Source of the DNA: Zobellia uliginosa
Lineage (GTDB): Bacteria; Bacteroidota; Bacteroidia; Flavobacteriales; Flavobacteriaceae
Length of the DNA: 64,000 nt
Assembly (NCBI RefSeq): GCF_018860745.1
Contig: NZ_JAHKPY010000006.1
Location: 62,001-126,000 of the forward strand
Direction: 5' to 3'
Shown piece by piece: positions 26,129-34,796 of the stretch (the stretch's first letter is position 1; each line of letters opens with the position of its first letter). The position numbers and the translations under genes were made by a program. The notes under the pieces are model-generated. The model was not told the origin of the DNA, searched no databases, and saw only the letters and a program-made list of their open reading frames with translations.

Positions 26129-27193
26129 ATGAACTCGACCATGCAAAAAATCAGCATTGAAAAGGTAAAAGAATCAAAGATTGAACAAGTTGACTTCAAC
26201 AATCTCGCTTTTGGGAGTGTTTTTACCGATCATATGCTGGTCTGCGATTATAAAAATGGTGCTTGGGAAACCCCAAAAATAATCCCCTACCAACCTATTA
26301 GTCTTGACCCTTCAGCTAAAATCTTTCACTATGGACAATCTATTTTTGAAGGAATGAAAGCTTATAAGGATACCGATGAAAAGGTTTGGCTTTTTAGACC
26401 ATTGGAAAACCACAAGCGGTTTAACATATCTGCTAAACGTATGTCTATTCCAGAAATCCCTGAGGAATTTTTCATGGAGGGACTAAAGACATTATTAGAG
26501 CTGGAAAACAAATGGATTCCTCAAACAGAAGGTAGCTCTATGTATATAAGACCTTTTATGTTTGCATCGGGAAATGGCTTTCATGCTTCTCCTGCGGATG
26601 CCTATAAATTTATTATTTGCCTTGCACCATCCGGTTCTTATTTTTCGGGCAAGGTGAAGGTCCTTATTGAAGAAAAATATTCTCGTTCTGCTAATGGCGG
26701 TGTGGGTTATGCCAAAACGGGCGGTAACTATGCCGGTCAATTCTACCCTACGCAATTGGCAGTTGCAAAAGGCTACAACCAAGTTATTTGGACGGATGAC
26801 AATGCCCACGAATATATTGAAGAAGCCGGCGCCATGAATATCTTTGTACGTATTAACGACACTTTAATTACAGGACCTACCAGTGATCGTATATTAGACG
26901 GAATTACTCGTAAGAGTATATTGGAGCTAGCCGAGAAAAAAGGTATAAGAACCGAAGTTCGGAAAATTACAGTTACCGAAGTTGTTACAGCCGCTAAAAA
27001 TGGAAGTTTAAAAGAAATGTTCGGAGCGGGAACCGCTGCTGTTGTTTCCCCAATTTCTGCATTTGGCTACAGAGATGTAGATTATAATTTACCAGAACTT
27101 AAAGATAGTTACGCCTCTCAAATAAAGAAAGATATTACCGATATTCAATACAACCGAGCCGAAGACCCTTTTGGCTGGCGAGTCAGTTTGTAA
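26129..27193 (+). CDS. ilvE: Branched-chain amino acid aminotransferase
   Basis: A 354-residue fold-type IV PLP aminotransferase of the long (eukaryote-like) group. It interconverts Leu, Ile and Val with their 2-oxo acids. The PLP Lys lies in VGYAKTGGNYAG (about residue 195), and the substrate Glu in NAHEYIEEAGAMNIF. ITRKSILELA and FGAGTAAVVSPI are also typical. The start MNSTMQKIS could be at either Met. It is a single-gene unit with a two-way terminator downstream. Confidence 0.95.
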   Translation: MNSTMQKISIEKVKESKIEQVDFNNLAFGSVFTDHMLVCDYKNGAWETPKIIPYQPISLDPSAKIFHYGQSIFEGMKAYKDTDEKVWLFRPLENHKRFNISAKRMSIPEIPEEFFMEGLKTLLELENKWIPQTEGSSMYIRPFMFASGNGFHASPADAYKFIICLAPSGSYFSGKVKVLIEEKYSRSANGGVGYAKTGGNYAGQFYPTQLAVAKGYNQVIWTDDNAHEYIEEAGAMNIFVRINDTLITGPTSDRILDGITRKSILELAEKKGIRTEVRKITVTEVVTAAKNGSLKEMFGAGTAAVVSPISAFGYRDVDYNLPELKDSYASQIKKDITDIQYNRAEDPFGWRVSL

Positions 27194-27230
27194 AAACATA
27201 TCATTTTACATCCTACATAATGAGGATACA

Positions 27231-27266
27231 AAAAAACGGACGCTAAAGCATGGCGTCCGTTTTTTA
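27231..27266. terminator. Two-way terminator between ilvE and the MazG-like gene
   Basis: Stem AAACGGACGC / GGCGTCCGTTT with an 8-base loop and A/T runs on both sides, between two convergent genes. It can serve both strands. Confidence 0.9.
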
Positions 27267-27283
27267 TGTTTTAGAAGACTTAT

Positions 27284-27670
27284 TTACTCCTCTAAAATTT
27301 TAGAAATATTAGGTTTAAAATAGTTGGGTCCTTTTAAGACCTTGCCATCCTCACGATAGATGGGGTTTCCGTCCTCACCCAACTTACTCATATTACTACG
27401 CTGTATTTCGTTAAAAACTTCTTCTATTTTATATTGCATGCCATGTTCAAGTATGGTACCACATAATATATATAGCATATCTCCCAAGGCATCTGCAACC
27501 TCCACCAAGTCATCATTCTTTGCAGCTTCTAAATACTCATTATTCTCTTCATCCATTAAATTAAAACGGAGCATATTCTTGGTCTCACCCAAATCTGCAC
27601 GCATGGTTTGCGAAACACCTTGCCCAAAAGAAGTATGAAAAAGCGCTACTGCCCTTAATTTGTTTTTCAT
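27284..27670 (-). CDS. MazG-like nucleotide pyrophosphohydrolase
   Basis: A 128-residue all-alpha NTP-pyrophosphohydrolase. The metal motifs are MDEENNEYLEA (EExxE type) and EVADALGDMLY (ExxD), as in MazG and dCTPase folds. It would remove pyrophosphate from non-canonical nucleoside triphosphates. The C-terminus GEDGNPIYREDGKVLKGPNY matches the Bacteroidota group. It is a single gene, convergent with ilvE. The substrate is not known. Confidence 0.85.
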   Translation of the reverse strand: MKNKLRAVALFHTSFGQGVSQTMRADLGETKNMLRFNLMDEENNEYLEAAKNDDLVEVADALGDMLYILCGTILEHGMQYKIEEVFNEIQRSNMSKLGEDGNPIYREDGKVLKGPNYFKPNISKILEE

Positions 27671-27714
27671 CTATAGTTGTATTGATTTAAAAATAGTTTC
27701 TGCCAATAATAGCG

Positions 27715-27722
27715 TAATTTTG
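27715..27722 (+). promoter_or_regulatory. -7 box of the 62-residue membrane protein
   Basis: TAATTTTG is an exact TAnnTTTG match, 16 bases before ATG 27739. Confidence 0.5.
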
Positions 27723-27738
27723 CCGAAAAATAAAGAAT

Positions 27739-27927
27739 ATGTTCACCACCGGACAAATCATTTTTGCAGTGATTTTTGCTATCAGTTTTATCTGTGTCAT
27801 CTTTTTATCTTATAAAAAAGACAAAAAACTACATGCAAAGAACTACAAAGGTGTGAAATGGGTAGGGCTTTTATTCATATGTTTCGTAATAATCCTCCTC
27901 TTCATTAAGCATTTTCTTAAAAATTAA
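27739..27927 (+). CDS. Small two-helix membrane protein (62 aa)
   Basis: Two hydrophobic helices (about 5-24 and 42-58) are joined by a short basic loop KKDKKLHAKNYKGV, and the end is IKHFLKN. Both ends carry positive charge, so the loop is probably inside. It has no recognised domain. Comparable proteins of about 60 residues with the start MFTTGQ are, as I recall, common in flavobacteria, which makes it probably real. It has its own -7 box. Confidence 0.7.
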   Translation: MFTTGQIIFAVIFAISFICVIFLSYKKDKKLHAKNYKGVKWVGLLFICFVIILLFIKHFLKN

Positions 27928-28007
27928 GACAATATTCATAGTTTCGATAAAAGTGTCGTTTTACACGACCAAAAGTCATTTTTCTCCGTATAACATAACA
28001 AATAGCG

Positions 28008-28015
28008 TAATTTTG
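28008..28015 (+). promoter_or_regulatory. -7 box of the 59-residue peptide
   Basis: TAATTTTG, an exact TAnnTTTG match, 27 bases before ATG 28043. The sequence around it (AGCGTAATTTTGC) matches the box at 27715 almost exactly. Confidence 0.5.
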
Positions 28016-28042
28016 CGTTAACTATTCCAAAGGGGCAATAAA

Positions 28043-28222
28043 ATGATGACATTTTTTACTATACTTTTAATACTTATCGGAGCAAACGCTCTGTTTATGG
28101 TATTCAGTCTGAGCGGAATTTCCAACGATGGCAAAAAATCCGAAGGTAATGTACCTAAGTCTACATCACCTAAAGTTTACCCTCTAAACAATATTTCCTC
28201 TAAATTTAAAAAAGCGGTTTAA
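28043..28222 (+). CDS. Small single-helix membrane protein (59 aa)
   Basis: ATG 28043 to TAA 28222 gives 59 residues: a hydrophobic helix (about 3-22, MMTFFTILLILIGANALF), then a soluble tail with basic residues ending KVYPLNNISSKFKKAV. It has its own -7 box. The opening resembles the 30-residue peptide at 11829. No domain was recognised. The neighbouring 62-residue protein and crcB are also small membrane proteins on this strand. Confidence 0.6.
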   Translation: MMTFFTILLILIGANALFMVFSLSGISNDGKKSEGNVPKSTSPKVYPLNNISSKFKKAV

Positions 28223-28278
28223 AAAGTTAGTGCTCAAAGCGCATTTCATCTGATAAATTATTTCCGTAATTTGCGCCG

Positions 28279-28650
28279 ATGAAACAATTGTTACTCGTTT
28301 TCTTTGGAGGTGGCATAGGCAGCATACTTCGCTATCTAGTTTCAAAATTACTCAATTCCCATTTTCAGCATTTTTTTTTAGGTACATTTTTAGTGAATAT
28401 CATAGGTTGTCTATTAATTGGTCTTGTTTTAGGGCTTTCTCTTAAAACCAATTATTTATCCCCCAACCAAACACTTTTATTAGCAACGGGTTTTTGCGGT
28501 GGCTTCACTACTTTTTCTACGTTTGCATTTGAAAAACATTCGCTTTTGACTTCTGGCGAATTATTGCACTTCTCTATTTATCTTATTGCCAGTATTGTAG
28601 TTGGTATTGCAGCAGTATCCTTTGGATTATGGATATCCAAAATGTTATGA
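28279..28650 (+). CDS. crcB: Fluoride efflux transporter CrcB
   Basis: A 123-residue, four-helix Fluc-type fluoride channel. Conserved blocks are GGGIGSILRYLVS, LGTFLVNIIGC, and TGFCGGFTTFSTFAFE with the Phe-box and the central sodium site. It works as a dual-topology dimer that leaks fluoride out. It has no fluoride riboswitch upstream. The second half-gene seen in some bacteria is absent, as expected for a homodimer. Confidence 0.93.
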   Translation: MKQLLLVFFGGGIGSILRYLVSKLLNSHFQHFFLGTFLVNIIGCLLIGLVLGLSLKTNYLSPNQTLLLATGFCGGFTTFSTFAFEKHSLLTSGELLHFSIYLIASIVVGIAAVSFGLWISKML

Positions 28651-28823
28651 TATAAATTTTTATAACAGTCCAACCCTAAATTTGTTAAAAATATAAAATT
28701 TTAAGGCTTCAACTTAAGATAATCTAACCTTATGGCATTTTTTTGCCCTTTTTTTCAATTTTCCTCCACTTTTTGCAGATTTAAATCAACGAAAATGCAT
28801 TTTTGAGTAATTTTTATTAGATA

Positions 28824-28842
28824 CCCCAAAAAATATAGGGGG
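28824..28842 (+). promoter_or_regulatory. Putative nitrogen operator, distal copy (glnK)
   Basis: Palindrome ATACCCC-N10-GGGGGTAAT: CCCC at 28824-28827, ten A/T bases, GGGGG at 28838-28842. It lies 88 bases before the glnK -7 box and 54 bases before a second copy. The same layout occurs before glnA. Confidence 0.5.
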
Positions 28843-28877
28843 TAATATTCCTATAAACATAAAAATAAGTCATTAGA

Positions 28878-28894
28878 CCCCAAAATTTTAAGGG
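28878..28894 (+). promoter_or_regulatory. Putative nitrogen operator, proximal copy (glnK)
   Basis: ACCCC-N10-GGGTG: CCCC at 28878-28881, ten A/T bases, GGG at 28892-28894. It begins 34 bases before the -7 box, so it covers the -33 region. Confidence 0.5.
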
Positions 28895-28911
28895 TGTTAA
28901 TTATTTTAACA

Positions 28912-28919
28912 TACATTTG
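28912..28919 (+). promoter_or_regulatory. -7 box of glnK-amtB
   Basis: TACATTTG, an exact TAnnTTTG match, 23 bases before ATG 28943. No TTTG lies at -33; two palindromes upstream occupy that area, which suits an activated or repressed promoter. Confidence 0.55.
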
Positions 28920-28942
28920 TTTCTCTAATTAATACAATTATT

Positions 28943-29281
28943 ATGAAACAAATCGAGGCAATTATTAGAAAATCGAAGTTTGATGACGTCAAAAAAGCGT
29001 TACATCAAATAGAGGTTAACTTCTTCAGTTACTGGGATGTAACCGGAGTTGGAAATGAAAAACAAGGTCATGTCTATAGAGGAATTTCCTATAGTACTAG
29101 TGACATTCAAAGAAGATACCTATCTATAGTGGTATCTGACGAATTTGTACAGCGCACAGTTGATACCATTTTGGAAACAGCTTACACTGGCAATGTTGGA
29201 GATGGAAAAATATTTGTTTCCGAAGTTTTAGAGGCATATAGAATTCGCACGAAAGAAAGCGGGCAATCCGGAATCAACTAA
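28943..29281 (+). CDS. glnK: PII signal protein GlnK
   Basis: A 112-residue PII trimer subunit that reports 2-oxoglutarate and ATP/ADP and plugs the ammonium channel AmtB. The T-loop holds GHVYRGISY with Tyr50 at the uridylylation place; the loop is a few residues shorter and different from the enteric one. The C-terminal signature is TGNVGDGKIFV. Position just before amtB (29 bases) marks it as GlnK rather than GlnB. The upstream region carries two CCCC-N10-GGG palindromes. Confidence 0.93.
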   Translation: MKQIEAIIRKSKFDDVKKALHQIEVNFFSYWDVTGVGNEKQGHVYRGISYSTSDIQRRYLSIVVSDEFVQRTVDTILETAYTGNVGDGKIFVSEVLEAYRIRTKESGQSGIN

Positions 29282-29310
29282 AAATTACCAATAACTAAAC
29301 TTTATAGAAA

Positions 29311-30543
29311 ATGGACGCAGGATTATTTACAGCAAATAACGTTTGGATGATGGTGGCTACCGCTCTGGTATTCTTCATGCATACCGGATTCTCCTTTTTG
29401 GAAATAGGTCTAACCAGACAAAAAAATACAATTAACATCTTATTTAAGAACATCTTTATTATTACAGGTGGGCTTTTACTCTATTACGCATGGGGATTTA
29501 ACATGATGTACCCTGGTTTTGAAGAAGGATCTTCAGGAATTTTCGGTTTTGCCGGTTTCGGTATAGCGGCTCCGGAAGGCGGAATGACACCAGACTACGC
29601 AGATGGCGGTTACACATGGTGGACAGACTTCTTGTTTCAAGGTATGTTCGCAGCAACAGCAGCTACTATCGTTTCTGGAGCAGTTGCAGAACGTATTAAA
29701 ATTGGTGCCTTTATGATTTTCACCGTTATTTACGTAGGACTTGTTTATCCTATAGTAGGCGCTTGGAAATGGGGTGGCGGTTTCTTGGATTCATGGGGTT
29801 TCTATGATTTCGCAGGTTCTACATTAGTTCACTCTGTAGGAGGTTGGGCAGCATTGGTTGCTATCTTCTTATTAGGGTCACGTATTGGTAAATTTGATGA
29901 AAACGGTAAGCCAAAAGCAATACCGGGCCATAGTATACCAATGGCAACCGCAGGTGTGCTTATCCTATGGCTAGGATGGTTTGGATTTAACGGTGGTTCT
30001 GTACTATCCGCTGATCCGGAATTAACCTCTCTAGTATTGGTAACTACTAGCTTAGCAGCAGCAGCGGGTGGGTTTGGATCTATGATCTTATCAACTATAC
30101 TTTACAAGAACTTAGATTTAACTATGTTCTTAAACGGTATTCTTGGTGGTCTAGTTGGTATTACCGCAGGTGCAGATTTAATGTCTCCCAATGAAGCCGT
30201 AGTTATCGGTTTCCTAGCAGGTCTGTTAATTGTTCTTGCTGTTTCTCTAGTAGATAAATTGAAATTAGATGATCCAGTTGGTGCCGTTGCAGTACACCTT
30301 GTATGTGGTATCTGGGGAACTTTGGCAGTTGGTCTTTTTGGAGCAAAAGCTGGTGGTGGCCAATTTATGGTTCAGCTATACGGTGTATTGATCATAGGTG
30401 CCTTCTGCGTAATTTGTACATTCATTATCCTAGGTGCCTTAAAAGCTACTATGGGACTTAGAGTAAGCAAAGAAGAAGAGATCGAAGGTCTTGACATTCA
30501 CGAACATGGTATGGATGCTTATCCAGATTTCATAAACGACTAA
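29311..30543 (+). CDS. amtB: Ammonium transporter AmtB
   Basis: A 410-residue ammonium channel with eleven helices. The pore His pair is His174 in TLVHSVGGW and His329 in VHLVCGIWGT. The chain begins MDAGLFTANNVW without a signal peptide. It is regulated by GlnK, whose gene is directly upstream. The cytoplasmic tail GLDIHEHGMDAYPDFIND is the usual GlnK-contact end. The terminator at 30558 separates it, perhaps only in part, from the porin gene. Confidence 0.95.
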   Translation: MDAGLFTANNVWMMVATALVFFMHTGFSFLEIGLTRQKNTINILFKNIFIITGGLLLYYAWGFNMMYPGFEEGSSGIFGFAGFGIAAPEGGMTPDYADGGYTWWTDFLFQGMFAATAATIVSGAVAERIKIGAFMIFTVIYVGLVYPIVGAWKWGGGFLDSWGFYDFAGSTLVHSVGGWAALVAIFLLGSRIGKFDENGKPKAIPGHSIPMATAGVLILWLGWFGFNGGSVLSADPELTSLVLVTTSLAAAAGGFGSMILSTILYKNLDLTMFLNGILGGLVGITAGADLMSPNEAVVIGFLAGLLIVLAVSLVDKLKLDDPVGAVAVHLVCGIWGTLAVGLFGAKAGGGQFMVQLYGVLIIGAFCVICTFIILGALKATMGLRVSKEEEIEGLDIHEHGMDAYPDFIND

Positions 30544-30557
30544 GTATATTAATTAGA

Positions 30558-30588
30558 AACGGAGCGTTTTGCAGAACGCTCCGTTATT
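30558..30588 (+). terminator. Terminator after amtB
   Basis: Stem AACGGAGCGTT / AACGCTCCGTT with a 6-base loop, followed by ATTTA. The T tail is short, so it may attenuate rather than stop transcription into the porin gene. Confidence 0.7.
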
Positions 30589-30658
30589 TACCACTTTCAA
30601 AATCTTAATAGATTTCAATTCAATCATTCCAAAACAGGGATAACTAAATAAAATTATA

Positions 30659-31729
30659 ATGAAAGCGATTACAAATACAAAATACGTAAAAAATCTATTT
30701 TTCCTAGCGGTACTACTTTTCTCTGCAACAATTGTTGTTGCTCAAGAAGAAGAGGAAGAAGAGTCTAAACCTAAGTTTTCTTTTAGCGGTTCTGTTGATG
30801 CGTATTACCGAGCAAATTTAAATGCTCCTAACGGAGTAGATGCCCAGGCTCCAGGAAGTTCATTCGCTAACTTACCAGGATTTGCTTTGGGTATGGCCAA
30901 TGTTATTGGTGCTTACGAAGGCGAAAAAGTAGGTTTTGTGGCTGATTTAGTTTTCGGTCCAAGAGGAACGGATGCTATTTTTGCTTCTCCAATGTATTCT
31001 TCTACCGGAAACATCGTTAACCAATTGTATGCTTACTGGAATGTAAGTGATGCCGTAACCTTAACTTTTGGTAACTTCAATACTTTCTTAGGTTATGAAG
31101 TAATCTCACCGGTTGCCAACTTTAACTACAGTACATCTTACCTGTTCTCATATGGTCCGTTTTCACATACCGGTTTAAAAGCTGATTTTGCTTTATCTGA
31201 TGATTTCAGCTTAATGCTAGCGGTAATGAACCCAACTGATCTTACAGAGTTCAACCCAACAGGCCAGTACGCTTGGGGAGCTCAATTAGGCTACAGCGGT
31301 CAATACTTGAACCTTTTAATTGATAACGGTTCTTACGAAGTAGATTTCACAGGTGGTTTTGACCTTTCGGATACTTTCTTCCTAGGTCTTAACGCTGCTT
31401 ATTTTGATGGTGACGAAGATGACGGTGTTGGTAGCTTTGCAGGTCTTGCAGTTTACCCACAGTTAGCTACTTCCGATACTTTCTCAATAGGTCTAAGAGG
31501 TGAATATTTTGCTGAAACTGATTTCTTTGGAGCAGTTGGAGGAACCGATGCAGATGGAGATGCGAGCGTATTTGCTGTTACTTTAACAGGAAGCGCTACT
31601 ATTGGTGATTTGATCATCAAACCTGAATTAAGATTAGACAGCGCTTCAGAAGAAGTATTCATTGACAATGATGGAAACCCAATTGGAGGTCTTTCTTCTT
31701 TTGTGTTGGCTGCGGTCTACTCTTTCTAA
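30659..31729 (+). CDS. Outer-membrane porin (beta-barrel)
   Basis: A 356-residue barrel protein. The signal peptide (about 1-29, ending VVAQ) is followed by a Glu-rich stretch EEEEEES, then strands such as FSFSGSVDAYYRAN, AVTLTFGNFNTFLGY and the end FVLAAVYSF, an outer-membrane C-terminal pattern. It fits the outer-membrane beta-barrel family that often follows amtB in flavobacteria, so it may admit nitrogen compounds; this is inferred from position only. No promoter of its own was found. Confidence 0.8.
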   Translation: MKAITNTKYVKNLFFLAVLLFSATIVVAQEEEEEESKPKFSFSGSVDAYYRANLNAPNGVDAQAPGSSFANLPGFALGMANVIGAYEGEKVGFVADLVFGPRGTDAIFASPMYSSTGNIVNQLYAYWNVSDAVTLTFGNFNTFLGYEVISPVANFNYSTSYLFSYGPFSHTGLKADFALSDDFSLMLAVMNPTDLTEFNPTGQYAWGAQLGYSGQYLNLLIDNGSYEVDFTGGFDLSDTFFLGLNAAYFDGDEDDGVGSFAGLAVYPQLATSDTFSIGLRGEYFAETDFFGAVGGTDADGDASVFAVTLTGSATIGDLIIKPELRLDSASEEVFIDNDGNPIGGLSSFVLAAVYSF

Positions 31730-31782
31730 AAAAAGAATTATAATGGTTAAGTGTTTATAATTTAAGTTAAGCTAATTCAAAT

Positions 31783-31814
31783 AAAGACCTCAACGTTTAA
31801 TCGTTGGGGTCTTT
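31783..31814. terminator. Terminator between the porin and DUF1684 genes
   Basis: Stem AAAGACCTCAACG / CGTTGGGGTCTTT with one T-G pair and a 6-base loop. It is followed by AGCTTTTTA on the plus strand. It overlaps the DUF1684 stop by two bases. Confidence 0.75.
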
Positions 31815-32463
31815 AGCTTTTTATAGGTTTAAAAGCTTTAACCCCAGCAAGTATTTCCGTATCCAAATTATTAACACTTGGTACAATAGGACACGAAAAC
31901 TTTTTATTGTAAGCACAGTATGGATTATACGCTTTGTTAAAATCTATAATTATAGTTTCACCAGCGGGAATGGTTAAATCTATATACCTGCCGCCTGTAT
32001 ACGTTTGCACACCATTAGTATTGTCGGTAAAAGGCAGAAATAAATAATCTCTATATTTTTCCTGCAGCATCAATTCTTTGTTTTGGTACACTTCTAATTG
32101 CCTGTTCTTTCCGTTAAGCGTGAAATGAGCAATACCATAAACCGTTTCCTCAGATTCATCCCCAGTTGTACTTGGCATCATAAATGGCAGTGCCTCGGGC
32201 GTACGAACAAATTTAGCAGTTACTACATAAGTGGTGTCCGGAGCAAAGAAATCCAATGTCTCAAAGTTCTTTCGGTAACGATCTGGCAAAGGTGATGTCT
32301 CAGGATTTTTAAATTCTTCGTTCTTTTCCTTTTGATAGTTCAAAATAGCCTGCAAGGCACCTGTTTCAAGAACAACTTCTTGCTTTTCCGGTGCATCATG
32401 ATACTTCTTGTCTGTCTTACAGCTTAAAACCGTTAGGCAAAGAATTAAAACAATAATTCGCAT
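31813..32463 (-). CDS. DUF1684 lipoprotein
   Basis: A 216-residue lipoprotein. The signal peptide ends in the lipobox VLSC (about Cys15), then KTDKK. The DUF1684 domain holds EEFKNPETSPLP, YGIAHFTLNGK, YLFLPFTDNTNG and the hallmark end IIIDFNKAYNPYCAYN. The family role is unknown. ATG 32463 is used because an in-frame start at 32532 adds 23 residues before the signal peptide. On the minus strand TATTTTTG at 32488-32481 is a likely -7 box. Confidence 0.85.
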   Translation of the reverse strand: MRIIVLILCLTVLSCKTDKKYHDAPEKQEVVLETGALQAILNYQKEKNEEFKNPETSPLPDRYRKNFETLDFFAPDTTYVVTAKFVRTPEALPFMMPSTTGDESEETVYGIAHFTLNGKNRQLEVYQNKELMLQEKYRDYLFLPFTDNTNGVQTYTGGRYIDLTIPAGETIIIDFNKAYNPYCAYNKKFSCPIVPSVNNLDTEILAGVKAFKPIKS

Positions 32464-32547
32464 AAAATTTAATTTTACCACAAAAATACAATATAAAGTT
32501 ATTAACCTATTCGAACCAATTGTACATTGCAACTCAAAATATTGTAA

Positions 32548-33285
32548 ATGAACAGAATTTTCCCATTATTGCTTCTTATAGTCACTATTTTCTCCTGCAA
32601 TACTCCAAAAGAAGAGACTAAGACCATCGCGCATTTAAAAAGGGTATTACCAGAAATTTCACCTGACAGATATAACGTAGCCTTCCTTATCATGGACGGC
32701 ACCTTCAATACCGAACTAACAGCTCCCTTCGATATTTTTCAGCATACCAAATTCAGAAAAAACATCAAGGCCATGAATACTTTTACCGTGGCAAATACAT
32801 TGGAGCCTATAACCACTTTTGAAGGTATGCGCCTATTGCCTGATTTTGATTATACCAAAGACGACCTACCTCCCATAGATATTTTAGTAATACCCAGTGC
32901 AGAACACCATTTAGATACAGATTTAAAGGATACTGTTATGCTAGACTTTGTCCGAAAAGTTGATAGCACAGCACTATTTATGACCAGCCACTGCGATGGT
33001 GCTTTTGTGTTGGCCAAAGCCGATGTGCTTAAAGGAAAATCCTCTACCACATTTCCTAGCGACATTGATACCTATAAAAAAATGTTCCCCGATTTAAAAG
33101 TAGCGGATAGTGTTCTTTTTGTTCACGATGGAAAATATATTACTTCGGCAGGAGGCGCCAAAAGTTTTGAAGCCGCCCTATATCTATGCGAGCATTTATA
33201 CGGAAAAGAAGTGACCGATGCTCTGGCAAAAGGTTTAGTTATAGATTGGAACTTAAAAAAAATCCCACACCTAATTATAAAATAA
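32548..33285 (+). CDS. DJ-1/PfpI-family lipoprotein
   Basis: A 245-residue lipoprotein. The signal peptide ends at FSC (about Cys17) and is followed by the DJ-1/PfpI fold from about residue 40. The nucleophile Cys149 is in TSHCDGAFVLA, and VIPSAEHHL is nearby. It resembles the GATase1-like group near AraC-type regulators, but lacks a DNA-binding part. No partner enzyme is adjacent. Role unknown. The coding strand is divergent from the DUF1684 gene. Confidence 0.82.
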   Translation: MNRIFPLLLLIVTIFSCNTPKEETKTIAHLKRVLPEISPDRYNVAFLIMDGTFNTELTAPFDIFQHTKFRKNIKAMNTFTVANTLEPITTFEGMRLLPDFDYTKDDLPPIDILVIPSAEHHLDTDLKDTVMLDFVRKVDSTALFMTSHCDGAFVLAKADVLKGKSSTTFPSDIDTYKKMFPDLKVADSVLFVHDGKYITSAGGAKSFEAALYLCEHLYGKEVTDALAKGLVIDWNLKKIPHLIIK

Positions 33286-33291
33286 CCCTTT

Positions 33292-34707
33292 CTACTCTTC
33301 AATTATGGTGTAGCGAGCATCTTTCAAATACTTTTCAACCAACTCATTAAACTCCGGTGTAATGCGTAATAAAGCCGTATTTTCTAATGCGTAAAGTTCG
33401 TTGCGGTTAGTATATCCTTTTTTGAGAAGTTCCTCCAAATAAAAAAGTGCCGTTCCGTAATCATCTGTTTTAGCCGTATAGGATATGATTTTCAGATAAC
33501 TATCAAAATTATCGGGTTCTATAATCGTCTTCAACATCCATAAAAAATTCAGGGCCTCACTATCAATTGGGGTTTCTGCACTTAACACATCTACATTATC
33601 GGAAACCAATGCCTTTACATAACCCTCCAAACGTTTGCCCATTTTTTGCTGAAGGACCTCAGGGCTTTTTTGGAATTTCTGAAGTTCTTCCATCTGGTAC
33701 TTCCACCATCCCAAATTATTATAATTGTAAGTTATAATATCCTCCTCTAAATAATAATTATACTCCTCCTTAATTAAACTTTCTTTTAAATTTAGTGAAT
33801 TCTGAGTTCTATTTTGCTCTCTAAATAATCGGCTTTTCCTCAAAGTTTTTCTACTTGTTTTTATAGAGTCCAAAGACATATAAGGCTGATAAATTTCGGA
33901 CATCTCTGCCAACCAACTATCTGCCAACAAAGGTTTGCTTTCCGTATACAACCTATTTACCTTGACAAAATCCTCTTTATAACTTGCATCTACATATGCC
34001 GTATCTTTTGGCACATGACCTTTAGCCATGGCAGATAGGGTCAAAAGTTTTAATGCCGAACTAAGTTCTTTCGTTTTTGGCCATTCACGACCTCCATCAA
34101 AAACCAACAATTGGTTGGGAAATTTTAATCTATTTAACAATTTCTCTATCGTAAGCATCTCTGGATATGTAAAATCCTCATCGCCCACAATTCCAACATA
34201 ATGAAATGGATTCCTACTGGTAAGTACCCCTATATTCGCTACCGAAGCACCACAGGCAACTACTCCTTCTACCTCTTTTATAAAAGTAGGAATCAAAGTT
34301 GAAAACCTACCACCGCTAGAAAAACCACTTGTATATATACCATGATTTCTTATTGGTAACATATTTGCTACCGTACTGAACATTCTACTGGTAATCAAAA
34401 CATTCTTGGAAATAGACAAAGTATCACTAATGCTATTGGAAGCAGCAAGTATATAACCCTGCTCTTCTGCAGCTGCCCTATACATAGATAAAGCCTGCCT
34501 ACCTCTACCGTCCATGTCAAAAACAAAAATTACAGGCCAAGCTTTTGAAACATCAAATTTCTTAGGCAAGTACAATGAAAATGTTTCGGGAACCGTATCA
34601 TTAACCACAAGAGAATCTATAATCACACCTTTCTTTAGCGTGATATTATTTTGGGCCAACCCAACAAAAACGGTACAAAAGGCCAACAACAGTAGTGTTT
34701 TTTTCAT
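33292..34707 (-). CDS. Secreted alpha/beta hydrolase
   Basis: A 471-residue exported protein. The signal peptide (about 1-18, ending GLAQ) precedes an esterase-like fold with VIFVFDMDGRGRQ and the nucleophile elbow GFSSGG (Ser about 150). Residues after about 270 form a helical, possibly repeat-like region with DYGTALFYLEELLKKG. A serine hydrolase is likely, but the substrate is unknown. It is convergent with the DJ-1 gene (6-base gap). Confidence 0.75.
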   Translation of the reverse strand: MKKTLLLLAFCTVFVGLAQNNITLKKGVIIDSLVVNDTVPETFSLYLPKKFDVSKAWPVIFVFDMDGRGRQALSMYRAAAEEQGYILAASNSISDTLSISKNVLITSRMFSTVANMLPIRNHGIYTSGFSSGGRFSTLIPTFIKEVEGVVACGASVANIGVLTSRNPFHYVGIVGDEDFTYPEMLTIEKLLNRLKFPNQLLVFDGGREWPKTKELSSALKLLTLSAMAKGHVPKDTAYVDASYKEDFVKVNRLYTESKPLLADSWLAEMSEIYQPYMSLDSIKTSRKTLRKSRLFREQNRTQNSLNLKESLIKEEYNYYLEEDIITYNYNNLGWWKYQMEELQKFQKSPEVLQQKMGKRLEGYVKALVSDNVDVLSAETPIDSEALNFLWMLKTIIEPDNFDSYLKIISYTAKTDDYGTALFYLEELLKKGYTNRNELYALENTALLRITPEFNELVEKYLKDARYTIIEE

Positions 34708-34796
34708 AAAAATTAAATCATCAAAAATCTAGCCAAAAGCCGAACCTATAGGATTTTTGCTCACTGCGCATATCGCAACTACAGTACAAGATTAGA

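Noticed and set aside
28222-28279. Fluoride riboswitch before crcB
   Set aside because: The 56-base gap lacks the conserved riboswitch core and pseudoknot elements, and is too short for the full motif.
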